DNA of 64,000 nt from Cellulophaga tyrosinoxydans (lineage in GTDB: Bacteria > Bacteroidota > Bacteroidia > Flavobacteriales > Flavobacteriaceae): NCBI RefSeq assembly GCF_900176415.1, contig NZ_FWXO01000002.1:62001-126000 (forward strand), read 5' to 3'. Under the pieces are notes generated by a model. That model searched no databases and was not told where the DNA came from. It saw only the letters and a program-made list of their open reading frames with translations. A program made the translations under genes and the position numbers. Positions 63,606 to 64,000 of this stretch are shown in pieces; the stretch's first letter is position 1; the number at the start of each line of letters is the position of its first letter.

Positions 63606-64000
63606 TTATGACAAGGATATTTCTTTCTTTAGAATTTCGGCGACTGTGCTCTGATAGGCCACTGGATTATTTGCTTTTTTTATAGCCTTAAATGTTTTTT
63701 GTGGATTAGAGAATGACTGTGAAAAGAATTCCCAAAACCCTTGCATTTTCATTTTTATAGGCGTTGGTCCAGATAAAAAAGCATCATACTCTTGATAAAT
63801 AGTGTCGTGAAATTCTTTAAAAATTTCCCATCTATTCTCAGGATACTCTAGCGTATTTGCTTTTATCATACTAGGCAAAAACGGATCTGCAATTAATCCT
63901 CTTCCTATCATCCAATGATCAATACTGGGAAAGCGTTCTTGCATTTTTTTAAACCCCGAAACTGTAGTAATATCACCGTTATAATATAATTTATGACTGG
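63606..64000 (-). CDS. dus: tRNA-dihydrouridine synthase (5' part outside window)
   Basis: C-terminal 131 residues of a Dus enzyme; the N-terminal FMN-binding barrel lies beyond the right edge. The segment LYYNGDI is the Dus signature after the catalytic region, and WMIGRGLIADPFLPSMI is the FMN-phosphate-binding stretch; the remainder is the C-terminal helical domain. It reduces uridine to dihydrouridine in tRNA D-loops using NADPH. The reading frame remains open to the window edge. Confidence 0.9.
   Translation of the reverse strand, partial: SHKLYYNGDITTVSGFKKMQERFPSIDHWMIGRGLIADPFLPSMIKANTLEYPENRWEIFKEFHDTIYQEYDAFLSGPTPIKMKMQGFWEFFSQSFSNPQKTFKAIKKANNPVAYQSTVAEILKKEISLS

Overview
The window is an AT-rich chromosomal segment from a member of the Bacteroidota, almost certainly family Flavobacteriaceae. 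The supporting signs are: a secreted nuclease with a type IX secretion (T9SS) C-terminal sorting domain; DUF4270, DUF4907, DUF6952, DUF6435 and DUF2452 proteins; a CusA pump fused to a TolC-type outer-membrane factor; -7 promoter boxes of the form TAnnTTTG; few Shine-Dalgarno sites; and typical Flavobacteria lipoprotein signals. No rRNA, CRISPR array, insertion sequence, prophage or integrase was seen. There is one tRNA, Ser(UGA). Both window edges cut a gene: a penicillin acylase on the left and a tRNA-dihydrouridine synthase on the right, both on the minus strand.

Layout. 1-8 kb (minus): penicillin acylase, a serine beta-lactamase-like hydrolase, then a compact run FMN reductase > pabB > tilS > dsbD. 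8-9.6 kb (plus): membrane acyltransferase and a double-CDGSH Fe-S protein, ending in a bidirectional terminator shared with lpdA. 11-14.6 kb: an Lrp/AsnC regulator divergent from a methionine-gamma-lyase-like enzyme and an NhaC-family transporter, with palindromes between them. 14.8-22.8 kb (plus): peroxiredoxin/thioredoxin/DUF6952, thiol peroxidase/DgkA, then an envelope and housekeeping run ftsK > lolA > lptF/G > ribBA-like. 22.8-27.2 kb: DegT aminotransferase, nitroreductase, tRNA-Ser, an orphan gene and a three-gene methionine sulfoxide reductase cluster.

27.4-43.1 kb is the stress and efflux part. It holds a sulfide:quinone-reductase-like flavoprotein, a 51-residue protein, a DUF2202 ferritin-like lipoprotein, a Prx6-type peroxiredoxin and a TolC-MFP-RND efflux operon with a PII-like and a DUF2892 protein. 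Facing it is a CusB-CusA/TolC heavy-metal efflux operon with a His-rich secreted protein. Three promoters here carry the same GTrAC-N4-GTTACTG palindrome at a constant distance (about 30 bp) from a -7 box. This points to one FNR/CRP-type activator controlling the SQR-like gene, the peroxiredoxin and the efflux operon.

43.3-47.5 kb is a seven-gene operon whose genes overlap by 1 to 14 nt. It encodes two cryptochrome/photolyase-family flavoproteins, a flavin reductase and four small conserved proteins (DUF6435, DUF2452, TIGR03643, DUF2256). One photolyase-like protein appears to have its two domains in reversed order. The other belongs to the FeS-BCP/PhrB group but lacks the cluster cysteines. 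This is the best candidate for an under-described system, probably a light-dependent DNA-repair or signalling module.

48-54 kb is one gene for a 1981-residue T9SS-secreted protein with two unrelated nuclease domains. 54.5-60.5 kb pairs a LytS/LytTR-type two-component system, a DUF4907 protein and a kelch lipoprotein with a divergent DUF4270 lipoprotein and a barrel protein; direct repeats overlap the DUF4270 promoter. 60.5-64 kb (minus) holds an EamA transporter, a B12-binding radical SAM protein and the dus fragment.
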